Positions 43,781-52,574 are shown, counted from the stretch's first letter. The stretch is 64,000 nucleotides of DNA from Alitabrizicola rongguiensis (GCF_021491355.1 NZ_JAKENF010000003.1:865117-929116), one strand, 5' to 3'. Made by a program: numbers and translations. The notes: generated by a model not told the origin, from the sequence alone.

Positions 43781-44127
43781 GGCTTGACCCCCGGCGGATA
43801 GGGCATGGTCACGATCATCTTGCAGACATGGTTCGAGCGATTGACGATCTCGCGCTCTTCGCCGCCTGCGATGGTGCAGCTGTCCATCGGGCCAAGCACG
43901 ACCTCCCTGCCGCCGACAATCACGGTCATCTCGCCCTCGATCACGACATAGACCTTCTCCAGCGGCGAGGCGTCGGGGCCTGCGCCACCGCCCGGCAGAA
44001 ATTGCGAATAGCCGACCCAGGACGCGGTCGGCCCACCTGCCTCGAAGCCCTGCAGCCGCAGCCCCACCACGCCGCGATGATTGGGCGCGTCGTAGGGGCG
44101 GGCTTCCTGAAATCTCTTCACCAGCAT
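43777..44127 (-). CDS. Cupin-domain protein
   Basis: A 116-residue single-cupin protein with PGGGAGPDASPLEKVYVVIE then GEMTVIVGGREVVLGPMDSC and the second motif HVCKMIVTM. The metal-binding His of the first motif is not seen in its usual place, so it may be a binding rather than a catalytic cupin. The start at 44127 gives the domain directly; an ATG at 44166 adds 13 hydrophilic residues. ATGA overlap with the SDR gene. Confidence 0.75.
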   Translation of the reverse strand: MLVKRFQEARPYDAPNHRGVVGLRLQGFEAGGPTASWVGYSQFLPGGGAGPDASPLEKVYVVIEGEMTVIVGGREVVLGPMDSCTIAGGEEREIVNRSNHVCKMIVTMPYPPGVKP

Positions 44128-44150
44128 TCGGCGATCCTCCCCGATCCCCG

Positions 44151-44209
44151 TTTCTTCTTGGTCCAAATACCCTGCGGGGGGGGGTCCGGGGGACGCAAAG
44201 TCCCCCGGC
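44151..44209 (-). repeat. Palindromic GC-rich repeat with TATTTGG..AAGAA end, copy 2
   Basis: In the minus-strand spacer between the cyclase and cupin genes the order is CCGGGGGACTTTGCGTCCCCCGG (a dyad, written here CCGGGGG and CCCCCGG with an eight-base loop), a C run, GGTATTTGGACC, AAGAAGAAA. It matches the element at 2404-2461 in order and position relative to the downstream gene. Confidence 0.6.
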
Positions 44210-44220
44210 CTTTCCGCGGG

Positions 44221-45057
44221 TCAGTACGCCTCGCCCTTCTCGATCCGGTAGGCCTGCGACGGATCGGTGATCGCCACGAGCCTGATGATGCAGCCGTCGC
44301 CCCGGTCCCAGTTCCACGGGAAGAAGGCGAAGGTGCAACGCTTGCCGGTGACGGCATCCAGATCGCCGCCCACGTTCTCGATCCCGAGAATGCCGTTCCG
44401 GAACAGGATGTTGTGGACCGGTTCCCACTCCGGGAAGTCGTCCTTCCAGTCGCGGCCACCCGACCATTCGCGGTATTCGTCGGCCAGATGCGGCAGAAGC
44501 GGGCCGTTGCGCTGTGGCCCGATTGCGGTCGCCAGCGGGTGGTCGTTGGCCTGGGTGTCGTGGCCGACCACCTTCACGCCCTTTTCCACCAGCCAATGCC
44601 CGGCCGAAGGCACGAAACCGGGGCAATAGGCGAAGTAGTCGCCATCCTCGTACTGGTGGTGCCAGCCGGTGTTGACGATCAGCACGTCACCTTTGCGGAT
44701 CGATTTGCCGCAAGCCTTTTCCAGATCGTCCCCGGTGATCGGCTCCCATTTCTTTTTGGGGATCGAGACGACGATCCCGGAGCCGAAGAAATGCGGCAGC
44801 GGCACCTCGTCGATGAAGGGCGTGCCCTGCACCACATGGGCGGGCGCGTCGATATGGGTGGTCGCATGCATCGTCGTGGTGATCCGCTGCGACAGCACGC
44901 CCGACTTCGCCATGTAGTGGATCCGCTCGATCCGTACGTCCTGGAAATAGGGCCAGTTCGGATGCTGGAAGCCGAAGCGATGGCTGAGGTTGTAGAAGTT
45001 CAGCCCCATGCTGTTGTCGAGGTTCCCCTCGAAGTCGATGCCGCGGATCTTGACCAT
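44221..45057 (-). CDS. Cyclase-family metal-dependent hydrolase
   Basis: A 278-residue protein of the cyclase/kynurenine-formamidase-like family, with the metal motif in MHATTHIDAPAHVV (H-x-x-x-H-x-D-x-x-x-H) near residue 70 and a long C-terminal half with VLIVNTGWHHQY and VKVVGHDTQANDHPLA. Members hydrolyse amides or small lactams/isatins with Mn or Zn. The first gene of the operon 45057-36431, it could open a ring or remove an amide from the imported compound. The start at 45057 is chosen; an ATG seven codons upstream is also in frame. Confidence 0.85.
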   Translation of the reverse strand: MVKIRGIDFEGNLDNSMGLNFYNLSHRFGFQHPNWPYFQDVRIERIHYMAKSGVLSQRITTTMHATTHIDAPAHVVQGTPFIDEVPLPHFFGSGIVVSIPKKKWEPITGDDLEKACGKSIRKGDVLIVNTGWHHQYEDGDYFAYCPGFVPSAGHWLVEKGVKVVGHDTQANDHPLATAIGPQRNGPLLPHLADEYREWSGGRDWKDDFPEWEPVHNILFRNGILGIENVGGDLDAVTGKRCTFAFFPWNWDRGDGCIIRLVAITDPSQAYRIEKGEAY

Positions 45058-45132
45058 CGGTAATCCTCCCTCGTTCACCGCCCCCGGCGGTGCATGTTCA
45101 TACGGAATGTCCTGGTGGCTCCCCCCACCTGT

Positions 45133-45192
45133 CCCGCATATTGATGCACACGAACCGGATTGCGGTCAACATGATTCCCGCATATCAATACA
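45133..45192. promoter_or_regulatory. Direct repeat in the cyclase/IclR divergent spacer (operator candidate)
   Basis: CCCGCATATTGATGCA (45133-45148) and CCCGCATATCAATACA (45177-45192) share 13 of 16 bases. Their spacing is 44 bases, about four helical turns, so bound proteins would face the same side. This suits an IclR-type regulator controlling both directions. Binding is inferred. Confidence 0.5.
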
Positions 45193-45263
45193 TCTGCACC
45201 GCATTGCGGGCGATTGACTTCGCCTGCGCTTTGCGGTGACTGCCGCCTGAAGGAGGCTCCGCG

Positions 45264-46034
45264 ATGGACCAGACCGAGATCGACCAAGACCGCAGCGATA
45301 CCCGCAACGGCATCCAGGTGATCGCCCGCGCGGCCGCCGTGCTGCGCGCGCTGAAAGACAATCCGACCGGCCTCAGCCTTGGCCAGATTGCCGAGCGGGT
45401 GGGCCTCGCCCGCTCGACCGTGCAGCGCATCGTCCAGGCACTGCAGGACGAACGGCTGGTCATCGGTTCGGCCAATGGCGGGGGTATCCGGCTGGGTCCG
45501 GAGCTCCATTCCCTTGCCGGAGCAGCCCGCTTCAACGTGGTCGAACGCTGCCGTCCGTTCCTTGAGAAGCTGATGGAACAGACCGGCGAGACGGTGGACC
45601 TCTCGGTTCTTCGCGGCGGCCGGATGATCTTCCTCGACCAGGTTCAGGGCCGTCACCGCCTGCGCGCCGTCTCTTCCGTGGGTGAGGTGTTCCCGCTGAC
45701 CGTCACGGCCAATGGCCGCGCCTGTCTCTCGCTTCTGCCCGAGGCAGAGGCGCGAAAGCTGGCCGAGGCGGAATGGGCGCGCGGCACGGCGACGGGCGAC
45801 TGGCCCACGCTCGCCCGCCAACTGGCCCAGGTCCGCCGGACGGGTCTGGCCGAGGATGACGGCGAGCATACAGAGGGCATCATCGCCCTTGGCTTTGCCT
45901 TCACCGACCTCGCCGGCGACCTGCACGCGATCTCGGTTCCCGTCCCGACCTCGCGCTGGCCCGAAATGCGCGGCCGCGTGACCGAGGCGCTGACCACGCT
46001 CCGGGCCGAGATCGCGCATATCTTCGAGGGCTGA
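45264..46034 (+). CDS. IclR-family regulator
   Basis: A 256-residue regulator with a winged HTH (residues ~15-75; LSLGQIAERVGLARSTVQRI and VQALQDERLVIGSANGGGIR) and the IclR effector domain (FLEKLMEQTGETVDLSVLRG, VFPLTVTANGRACLSLLPEA, IIALGFAFTDLAGDLHAISV). It lies divergent to the cyclase operon and is the probable regulator of it; it converges with the BKACE copy 2 gene six bases away. GAAGGAGGCTCCGCG precedes the start. Confidence 0.92.
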   Translation: MDQTEIDQDRSDTRNGIQVIARAAAVLRALKDNPTGLSLGQIAERVGLARSTVQRIVQALQDERLVIGSANGGGIRLGPELHSLAGAARFNVVERCRPFLEKLMEQTGETVDLSVLRGGRMIFLDQVQGRHRLRAVSSVGEVFPLTVTANGRACLSLLPEAEARKLAEAEWARGTATGDWPTLARQLAQVRRTGLAEDDGEHTEGIIALGFAFTDLAGDLHAISVPVPTSRWPEMRGRVTEALTTLRAEIAHIFEG

Positions 46035-46039
46035 GCGGC

Positions 46040-46873
46040 TCACGGCTGGCGCAGCCCCAGAATTGCGCGGGCCTGCTGCCAGGTGGCGACGGGCCGCTCG
46101 TACTTCTCGCAAAGCTCGACCACCCGCCGCACCAGTGCCGCGTTCGACGGGGCGAGCGTCTGGCGGTCGATCCGCACGTTGTCCTCCAGCCCGGTCCGCG
46201 CATGCCCGCCCGAGGACACTGCCCAGTCGTTCAGGACGATCTGCGCCGCGCCGATCCCGGCCGCGCACCAAGGCGCATCCGGCCCGAACAGCCGCTTGAC
46301 CGTGCGGATGTAGAAGTCGAACACCTCGCGGTCGGCGGGCATGGCGTTCTTCACGCCCATCACGAACTGGACGTAAGGCGGGTCCTGAAGCTGCCCCTTC
46401 TCGACCATCTCCTTGGCCTTGAAGATATGGCTGAGGTCGAAGGCCTCGATCTCGGGCTTGACGCCGTGGGTCTTCATCTCTGCCGCCAGCCAATCCACCA
46501 GATCGGGCGGGTTCTCGTACACCCGGGTCGGGAAGTTGTTCGACCCAACCGACAGCGAGGCCATGTCGGGTTTCAGCGGCAACATGCCCCCCCGCATCTG
46601 CCCCGCGCCTGACCGACCGCCGGTTGACAGCTGGACAACCATGCCGGGGCAAAGCCGCTCGACCCCTTCCTTCAGTCGGGCGAAGCGTTCAGGGTCAGAG
46701 GTCGGCTTGCCCTCGTCATCGCGGACATGGGCATGGACGATGGTGGCGCCCGCCTCGAACGCCTCATGTGTGCTTTCCACCTGCTCGGCGATCGAGATCG
46801 GCACGGCCGGATTGTCCGCCTTGGTCGGCAAGGACCCGGTGATCGCCACGCAGATGATGCAAGGCGTCGTCAT
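46040..46873 (-). CDS. BKACE (beta-keto acid cleavage enzyme, DUF849), copy 2
   Basis: A 277-residue Zn enzyme with H47 and H49 in IVHAHVRDDEG, and R226, E230 and D231 in HARTGLEDN, the same positions as in Kce. It is the last gene of the hydroxyquinol operon and overlaps the intradiol dioxygenase by four bases, so it is co-translated. It replaces the CoA-transferase and thiolase expected after 3-oxoadipate; cleavage of 3-oxoadipate with acetyl-CoA to succinyl-CoA and acetoacetate is proposed. Start at 46873 rather than 46912. Confidence 0.88.
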   Translation of the reverse strand: MTTPCIICVAITGSLPTKADNPAVPISIAEQVESTHEAFEAGATIVHAHVRDDEGKPTSDPERFARLKEGVERLCPGMVVQLSTGGRSGAGQMRGGMLPLKPDMASLSVGSNNFPTRVYENPPDLVDWLAAEMKTHGVKPEIEAFDLSHIFKAKEMVEKGQLQDPPYVQFVMGVKNAMPADREVFDFYIRTVKRLFGPDAPWCAAGIGAAQIVLNDWAVSSGGHARTGLEDNVRIDRQTLAPSNAALVRRVVELCEKYERPVATWQQARAILGLRQP

Positions 46874-47715
46874 TCGGCTTTCACCAGCACGAAGTCGAAG
46901 GGGGACCGCCATTCCGTCGCGCCGCCGGTGACCTTGTCAAACGGCGCGACCAGCGACGCCTTGGTGCCAAAGACCGCATCGGATTCGAGATAGGTGTCGC
47001 CACCGACGAAGGTATGGGTCACGAGCTTCTGATAGCCCGGCGCCGCGACGAGGAAGTGCATGTGGGCGGGGCGGTAGGGATGGCGGTCCAGCTGCGCCAG
47101 CATCTTGCCGACCGTGCCGTCATCGGGGATCGGGTAAGACGTCGGCTTGATCCCGGTAAACCAGTAGCGCCCATCGTCCCCGGTAATGAAGACGCCGCGG
47201 TTGTTGCCCTTGGGCTGGATGCCCGGTTGTTGCACGTCGTAAAAGCCGTCGGCGCTGTCGGACCAGACATCGACCTTCGCCCCGGCGATCGGCGTGCCGT
47301 CGAGGTCCAGCACCCTGCCCTCGTAGAGGCAGGTTTCACCCTTGCCATCCATGTTGATGCTGTCGCCCATTTTGCGGCGCGGCGCGTCATCGACATGGAA
47401 CGGGCCGAAGACGGTGTTCTCGGTCGCCCCTTTCGGACGGCGGTTGTTGATCGCATCGACCAGCATCGACAGGCCAAGCGTGTCGGACAGCAGGATGAAT
47501 TCCTGCCGCTCCGGTCCGCAGAGCTGACCCGTGCGGGTGAGGAAATCGATCCCGATCTCCCACTCCTCCTGCATCAGGTGCACTTCCTTGGCGAAGGCGT
47601 GAAGGTGCTTCACAAGGGCCGAGACGACCTCGACGACGCGAGGATTGGCGCCCGGGCCGTTCCGGCCCAGCACCGTCTCGACCGAGTTTTCTTCGGTGAA
47701 GAAGCCGATGGTCAT
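46870..47715 (-). CDS. Hydroxyquinol 1,2-dioxygenase (intradiol), copy 1
   Basis: A 281-residue Fe(III) intradiol dioxygenase. It has the N-terminal helical linker domain (residues 1-100) and the catalytic domain with ligands Y159 (DGFYDVQ), Y194 (PTSYPIP), H218 and H220 (RPAHMHFLV). These match the hydroxyquinol 1,2-dioxygenases, whose ligands fall at nearly the same positions. It turns hydroxyquinol (benzene-1,2,4-triol) into maleylacetate. In the same operon as an FAD hydroxylase and maleylacetate reductase; a second copy lies 3 kb upstream in the operon. Confidence 0.88.
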   Translation of the reverse strand: MTIGFFTEENSVETVLGRNGPGANPRVVEVVSALVKHLHAFAKEVHLMQEEWEIGIDFLTRTGQLCGPERQEFILLSDTLGLSMLVDAINNRRPKGATENTVFGPFHVDDAPRRKMGDSINMDGKGETCLYEGRVLDLDGTPIAGAKVDVWSDSADGFYDVQQPGIQPKGNNRGVFITGDDGRYWFTGIKPTSYPIPDDGTVGKMLAQLDRHPYRPAHMHFLVAAPGYQKLVTHTFVGGDTYLESDAVFGTKASLVAPFDKVTGGATEWRSPFDFVLVKAE

Positions 47716-47718
47716 TGC

Positions 47719-49473
47719 TTACCTCCCCAGGATGGAGTTGAGCACGCGGGTCAGCTCCGCCTCGGGGTCCCTGGCCAGGTCGAAGGACCGCCAGGCCACG
47801 TGATGGTCGGGCCGGACCAGCAGGCAGCCCGCATCGCGGATTTCCCGGGCCCGCGCCCAGTCGCCGACGTGATCCTCATATTCCCGGCGCGGACCGATGA
47901 CATGGGTCCGGATCGGCAGGCCAAGCGCCTTGCCGACCTTTTCGGCCGCCTTCGCCCAGGCATCGCCGCCAATCCCGGTCAGCAGGGTGAACTGCCCCTT
48001 GCCGCACAAGTCGAGCGTCGAATGGCGCTTCCCGTTCTTGTCGAACACCCAGACATGCGGCAGGCGCGCGCCGGGCCAAGTCGTGGGCGCATAGTGCAAC
48101 TCGCGGTCGCGTTGGAAGGCCGGTTCGGGCTGGCCGTCGGTCACCACCGCGCCGGATGTGTAGCGCTGGTTCATCTCGACGCCGTGGCAGTCGAACTCGT
48201 ACTTCTTGAACTCGATCGCCTTGCGCAGCGCCTCACGCTGCTTCTCGCCGGCCGGGGTGGCGTCGCAGCGGGCGGCCATCGACCGCTGGATCTTTTCGTG
48301 GTCGACACCGCCATCCATGCCGAGCGCCTCGAAGATCGGACCGAATTCGGCGATGGACTGGTTGGCGCGGGTCACGATCTGGCGCGCGACAGGGGCACGC
48401 TCTGCCGTGTAGCTGTCCAGGAGCTTCGGCGTCGCTTGTCCTTTCACGACCGCGGCAAGCTTCCATGCTAGGTTGAAGCCATCCTGAATTGATGTATTCG
48501 AACCAAGACCGTTCGACGGCGGATGCCGGTGCGCGGCGTCGCCCATGATGAAGACACGGCCGTTCTGCAGGTTCGTGGCGAAGCAGTTGTTCACCGTCCA
48601 GGTGTTGGCAGAGATCAGTTCGATCTCGAGATCCGGAACGCCCACCAGTTGCCGCGCGACCTGCGTCGCCAATGCGGCATCGACGACCGGCGCTGGCTGG
48701 TTTATGTCGTAGCCCCAGACGATCAGCCACTCGTTCCAGGGCCGGACCATCCGCACCAGCCCCATGCCGATCCCGCCAACATCGGCTCCGGGCTGCATCA
48801 CCCAGTAGAGCACCGACGGGCGATGCGCGACGTAACGCGACAGGTCGGCGCGGAACAGGATGTTCATCGATCCGCCCACGCCCATCTTGCCCTCGAAGGG
48901 CAGCCCGGCCTGCTCGGCGACAGCAGAGTTCCCACCATCGGCCCCGACGAGATATTTCGAGCGGATCGTGAACTCCTTGCCTGTCAGCCGGTCACGGCAG
49001 GTCGAGGTCACGCCATCAGCATCCTGTTCGAACCGCAGGAACTCGGTCGACATCCGCGCCTGGGTCCCCTTGCGACAGGCGGCACCGAACAGGATCGGCT
49101 CCATGAAGGTCTGCGGCAGATCGTTCATCTCGCAGGGCGAGGACATAAGATGCTCGGCCTTGGACAGGGGGCTTGTGCCCCAGCTCTTCATCCGGCCCAA
49201 TTCTTCACCGGCAAGGCTTTCGCAGAACACGTTCTCGCCCATCAGTTCCTGATGGGTCGCGTGCAGCATCGCCTCATGCTCGACCTCCGGCCCCAGATCG
49301 CGCAACACCTCCATCGCGCGCTGGTTGGTGATGTGGGCGCGCGGGGTATTGGCGAGCCAGCGGTAGCGGTTCACCACCATGTTCTCGATGCCGTAACTCG
49401 ACAACAGCGCCGCGGTCGCCGAGCCCGCAGGCCCCGAACCGATGATGAGCACGTCCGTGGTGATATCCGCCAT
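47719..49473 (-). CDS. FAD-dependent aromatic hydroxylase (TfdB/PheA/resorcinol type)
   Basis: A 584-residue flavoprotein monooxygenase of the phenol/dichlorophenol type. It has GSGPAGS at 12-18 (FAD), the second motif KYLVGADGGNSAVAEQAGL near 180 and GDAAHRHPPSNGLGSNTS near 315, and a C-terminal thioredoxin-like domain (~420-584). It is placed between maleylacetate reductase and an intradiol dioxygenase, so hydroxylation of resorcinol or a related phenol to hydroxyquinol is likely. The exact substrate cannot be read from sequence. Confidence 0.88.
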   Translation of the reverse strand: MADITTDVLIIGSGPAGSATAALLSSYGIENMVVNRYRWLANTPRAHITNQRAMEVLRDLGPEVEHEAMLHATHQELMGENVFCESLAGEELGRMKSWGTSPLSKAEHLMSSPCEMNDLPQTFMEPILFGAACRKGTQARMSTEFLRFEQDADGVTSTCRDRLTGKEFTIRSKYLVGADGGNSAVAEQAGLPFEGKMGVGGSMNILFRADLSRYVAHRPSVLYWVMQPGADVGGIGMGLVRMVRPWNEWLIVWGYDINQPAPVVDAALATQVARQLVGVPDLEIELISANTWTVNNCFATNLQNGRVFIMGDAAHRHPPSNGLGSNTSIQDGFNLAWKLAAVVKGQATPKLLDSYTAERAPVARQIVTRANQSIAEFGPIFEALGMDGGVDHEKIQRSMAARCDATPAGEKQREALRKAIEFKKYEFDCHGVEMNQRYTSGAVVTDGQPEPAFQRDRELHYAPTTWPGARLPHVWVFDKNGKRHSTLDLCGKGQFTLLTGIGGDAWAKAAEKVGKALGLPIRTHVIGPRREYEDHVGDWARAREIRDAGCLLVRPDHHVAWRSFDLARDPEAELTRVLNSILGR

Positions 49474-49509
49474 TCGTTCCTCCCTGTCGTTCTGGTGTCA
49501 GACCCGGTT

Positions 49510-50571
49510 TCAGCTTGGCCGTCGCCCTTCCCACGCAGACTGCAACAGCGCGCGGATATCGGCTTCGGTGAAGGGTCTGGGGTTGTCGTATCGGTTCTTC
49601 ATCGCAATCGCTGCAGCCCGATCCATGTCTGCTTCGGTCAGGCCAAGGTCGGCCAGCCGCATCGGTGCGCCGAGCGCCTTGGCAAAGTCCCAAAGGCCCT
49701 TGCCCGCACTGCCGCCGCCGAACACCTGAGCAATCGGGGCAAGCAGGCCCGGCACAGCCTCTTCGTTGAAGTCGGTGGTATGGGGCAGAAGGATCGCGTG
49801 GGTTTCGGCATGTGGCGTGTTGAACGACCCGCCGAGGACATGGGCGAGCTTGTGGTGCAGCGCCATCGAGACGTAGGCGAGCGCAGTCGAACAGCACCAG
49901 GCGGCATAGAGCGCCTCTCCCCTGGCCACCAGATCGGTCGGCGATTTCACGATCTCCGGCAAGCTGTCGCGGAAGGCGGGCAGCGCATCCTTTACCATCG
50001 CCACCACCACGGGATTGCGGTCCGGGGCATAAAGCGCCTCCATCCCATGGGCGATGGCGTTCAGCGCCGAGGTTACCGTCAGCCCGACGGGCAGTGTCGT
50101 CGTAAGGGCCACGTCATAGATCACGGTTTCGGGCCGGATCGCCGGATCGCGCCGGGTGGTCTTTTCGCCACCCGAGGTCTCGCCCAGGATGTCGGTCATC
50201 TCCGACCCGGCATAGGTGGTCGGGATCACCACCTGATCTGCACCGGTCCGGACGGCGATCGCCTTGCCCAAGCCGGTCGTCGATCCGCCCCCGAGGCTTA
50301 CCACGCAGGTTGCGCCGGAGGCCCGGAAATGCGCCGTTGCCGTTTCGGTCACCTCGACCGGCGTATGCATGGCCGCACCGGCAAATACCCCGGCAGACAA
50401 TGGCCCAAGAGACTCGGATAGTTTCCGCGCCTCTCCTTCCTGATGCGGAGTGGACAGCACAAGTGCGCGGGAATGGCCAAGGCGCGCGACCTCCGCCCCC
50501 GCTGTCGAAATCGTTCCCGCCCCGAAAACCACTCGGCTGGAAATCCCCGGAAATACGAAGGCGCGGGTCAT
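49510..50571 (-). CDS. Maleylacetate reductase
   Basis: A 353-residue iron-containing alcohol-dehydrogenase-like enzyme that reduces maleylacetate to 3-oxoadipate with NAD(P)H. Landmarks are VFPGISSRVVFGAGTI at the start, VVSLGGGSTTGLGKAIAVRT, IPTTYAGSEMTDILGETSGG and the metal-binding NTPHAETHAILLPH near 240. It begins within the four last bases of the second intradiol gene and is followed 36 bases later by the FAD hydroxylase. Confidence 0.93.
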   Translation of the reverse strand: MTRAFVFPGISSRVVFGAGTISTAGAEVARLGHSRALVLSTPHQEGEARKLSESLGPLSAGVFAGAAMHTPVEVTETATAHFRASGATCVVSLGGGSTTGLGKAIAVRTGADQVVIPTTYAGSEMTDILGETSGGEKTTRRDPAIRPETVIYDVALTTTLPVGLTVTSALNAIAHGMEALYAPDRNPVVVAMVKDALPAFRDSLPEIVKSPTDLVARGEALYAAWCCSTALAYVSMALHHKLAHVLGGSFNTPHAETHAILLPHTTDFNEEAVPGLLAPIAQVFGGGSAGKGLWDFAKALGAPMRLADLGLTEADMDRAAAIAMKNRYDNPRPFTEADIRALLQSAWEGRRPS

Positions 50572-51428
50572 GGATGGGTCTCCGGAGCAAGAAAGAAGCG
50601 GACCGCCAGTGCGAACCGCTCAGGATGGTCCGAGACAGGCCGGAATTCCCCCAGAAGCTCGGGCTTTACCGCGAAGAGGGCATCGCGCCCGATGGCGGGA
50701 TCGTCGCGATCGAAGACATGCGTGACAAGCGTTCGGAACCCCGGAGCGGCCACGCGGAAATGGATATGGGCCGGGCGTTCGAGGCCAAGGCCAAGCCTTT
50801 GGAACAATATCCCCACGGGCCCGTCCTTGGGCAGCATGTAACCGCCGGGGCGGATCGTCCGGCAGCTGAAACGGCCTGAGGCGTCGGCACGGAACCGGCC
50901 CCGCAGGTTGAATTCCGGCTGCAGATCAGGCTGCTGATTTTCGTAGCAACCTTGGGCATTTGCGTGCCATATCTCAACAACCGCTTGAGGAATGGGCGCC
51001 CCGGACAGATCGCTGATTTGCCCAGCAATGTCGAGCGGCTGCCCCCGTCCATCGCGGCAAAGATCGGCACCGTCAGGCAGGTCCGGCGCATCGGGGCGAT
51101 AGAATGGTCCGGCAATCGTCGAAGGCGTTGCCCGGCCGCGCGCGCTTTGGGACAGATCCTCGACCAGCGTCGAGACGCCCAGCACATCCGCCAGGAGCAC
51201 CCATTCCTGCCTCCGGGCGTCGGTATTGTGACCGACATCCGTCAGGAAGCCGAGGACGGCAGAAAACTCGTCGGGCGTCGGACGAAGGTCGCGAATGAGG
51301 TCATGCAAGCGGCCGACCAGCGCCAGAACGCCTTGCGCCAGCCGCTCCTCGCGCGCGGCGCCGAGCCGTTCAGCGAAGGCTTCGAGCAAAGCGTCCTGCG
51401 ATTCCGCAGCCGGCGCGCCATCCACCAC
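50568..51428 (-). CDS. Hydroxyquinol 1,2-dioxygenase-like intradiol dioxygenase, copy 2
   Basis: A 286-residue intradiol dioxygenase only distantly related to copy 1. Fe ligands Y162 (QGCYENQ), Y197 (GGYMLPK), H221 and H223 (RPAHIHFRV) are all present, and the linker domain precedes them. First gene of the operon and divergent to a LysR gene. Two such enzymes in one operon suggest different ring substrates, for example hydroxyquinol and a substituted catechol. The N-terminal 10 residues are weakly supported. Confidence 0.85.
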   Translation of the reverse strand: MVDGAPAAESQDALLEAFAERLGAAREERLAQGVLALVGRLHDLIRDLRPTPDEFSAVLGFLTDVGHNTDARRQEWVLLADVLGVSTLVEDLSQSARGRATPSTIAGPFYRPDAPDLPDGADLCRDGRGQPLDIAGQISDLSGAPIPQAVVEIWHANAQGCYENQQPDLQPEFNLRGRFRADASGRFSCRTIRPGGYMLPKDGPVGILFQRLGLGLERPAHIHFRVAAPGFRTLVTHVFDRDDPAIGRDALFAVKPELLGEFRPVSDHPERFALAVRFFLAPETHP

Positions 51429-51534
51429 TCAGATCCCCCCGAACCGGCTGCAAGCAGCCCTCACCGGTTTGCATCTTGGGTCGTTCGGCGGCGAAAAGTG
51501 ATGACTTATGCGCTGATCAATATACCATTCTGTT

Positions 51535-52485
51535 ATGAAGCTGAATGAACGCCACCTGATGCTGCTTGCCGCCGTCGTGGATGCCGGGGGCGTGTCAGAG
51601 GGGGCTGCGCTTCTCGGCCTGACCCAGCCAGCCGTCAGCCGCGCCCTCGTGATGCTTGAGGCGCGCGTGGGCGAACCGTTGTTCCAGCGCGGACGCCGCC
51701 CTCTGCGCCCCACCCCTTTGGGCGCGCAGCTTGCCGCGCATGGCCGCACGATCCTGGCGGCCTCGCGCGAGGCGTCGTCCACGGTCAGCGGTTTCGTGCG
51801 CGGAACAAAGGGCACCGTTCGGGTGGGAGGTGTGCCTTTCTTCATCGACGCGATGATCAGCACGATGATCGCGGGCTTTCTGACGCTCGAGCCTGATGTG
51901 AATGTCCGGCTTTCCTACGGTAACACGCCAGAGATGGCCAAGGCGCTCGAGGGGGATCAGATAGATCTCGCCATCGTGCCGATCGGGCTGACCGACGCGA
52001 CGCCGGGGTTCGACTTCACCGAGATCCTGCCGGGTCGGAACGTCGTCGCCTGCCGCGCCGGGCATCCGCTCGCGCGGCAGCGGCGGCTGCAGGCTGCGGA
52101 CCTGAAAGGCTTCCCTTGGGTCGCGCCGCTGCCGGGCTCGCCCTTGCTGACCGATCTCCATTCGATCCTTGTCGGGATGGGCTTGCCCGAGTTTGATATC
52201 CGGTTTTCCGGCGGCTCGCTGATGGCGGTTCTGAATTACATGGCCGGCAGCGACGCCTTGACCATCCTGCCCTTTTCAGTGGTGTTTTCGCAGCGCCTGG
52301 AGAACCGGATCGCCTCTCTGCCCTTCGACATTCCCCAGCCGCAGCGCGCACTTGGCATCCTGCGGCGGAGGAATGCCCCCAAGAATCCCGTGGCGGAGCG
52401 CTTTGCGGCCCATATCGTGCAGTCATTCGACGAGTTGAAACACCTCATCAAGCGACACGAGAATGCCGTGGTCTGGGGACGTTGA
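51535..52485 (+). CDS. LysR-family regulator of the hydroxyquinol operon
   Basis: A 316-residue regulator with an HTH in residues 1-60 (MKLNERHLMLLAAVVDAGGV and TQPAVSRALVMLEARVGEPL) and the effector domain (TVRVGGVPFFIDAMISTMIA near 85). It is divergent to the intradiol copy 2 gene, with a 106-base spacer that includes AT-rich ATCAATATACC on the plus strand, a likely promoter. It probably activates the operon in response to a ring compound. No classical T-N11-A site can be singled out. Confidence 0.88.
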   Translation: MKLNERHLMLLAAVVDAGGVSEGAALLGLTQPAVSRALVMLEARVGEPLFQRGRRPLRPTPLGAQLAAHGRTILAASREASSTVSGFVRGTKGTVRVGGVPFFIDAMISTMIAGFLTLEPDVNVRLSYGNTPEMAKALEGDQIDLAIVPIGLTDATPGFDFTEILPGRNVVACRAGHPLARQRRLQAADLKGFPWVAPLPGSPLLTDLHSILVGMGLPEFDIRFSGGSLMAVLNYMAGSDALTILPFSVVFSQRLENRIASLPFDIPQPQRALGILRRRNAPKNPVAERFAAHIVQSFDELKHLIKRHENAVVWGR

Positions 52486-52574
52486 GGCTGTCGCGCAATC
52501 GAGGGGGACACTGCGGGTCGGCTTCATCACCGACGCAAGGCCTGTGATCGCGCGCCGCTGTCCTGACCCACAGA

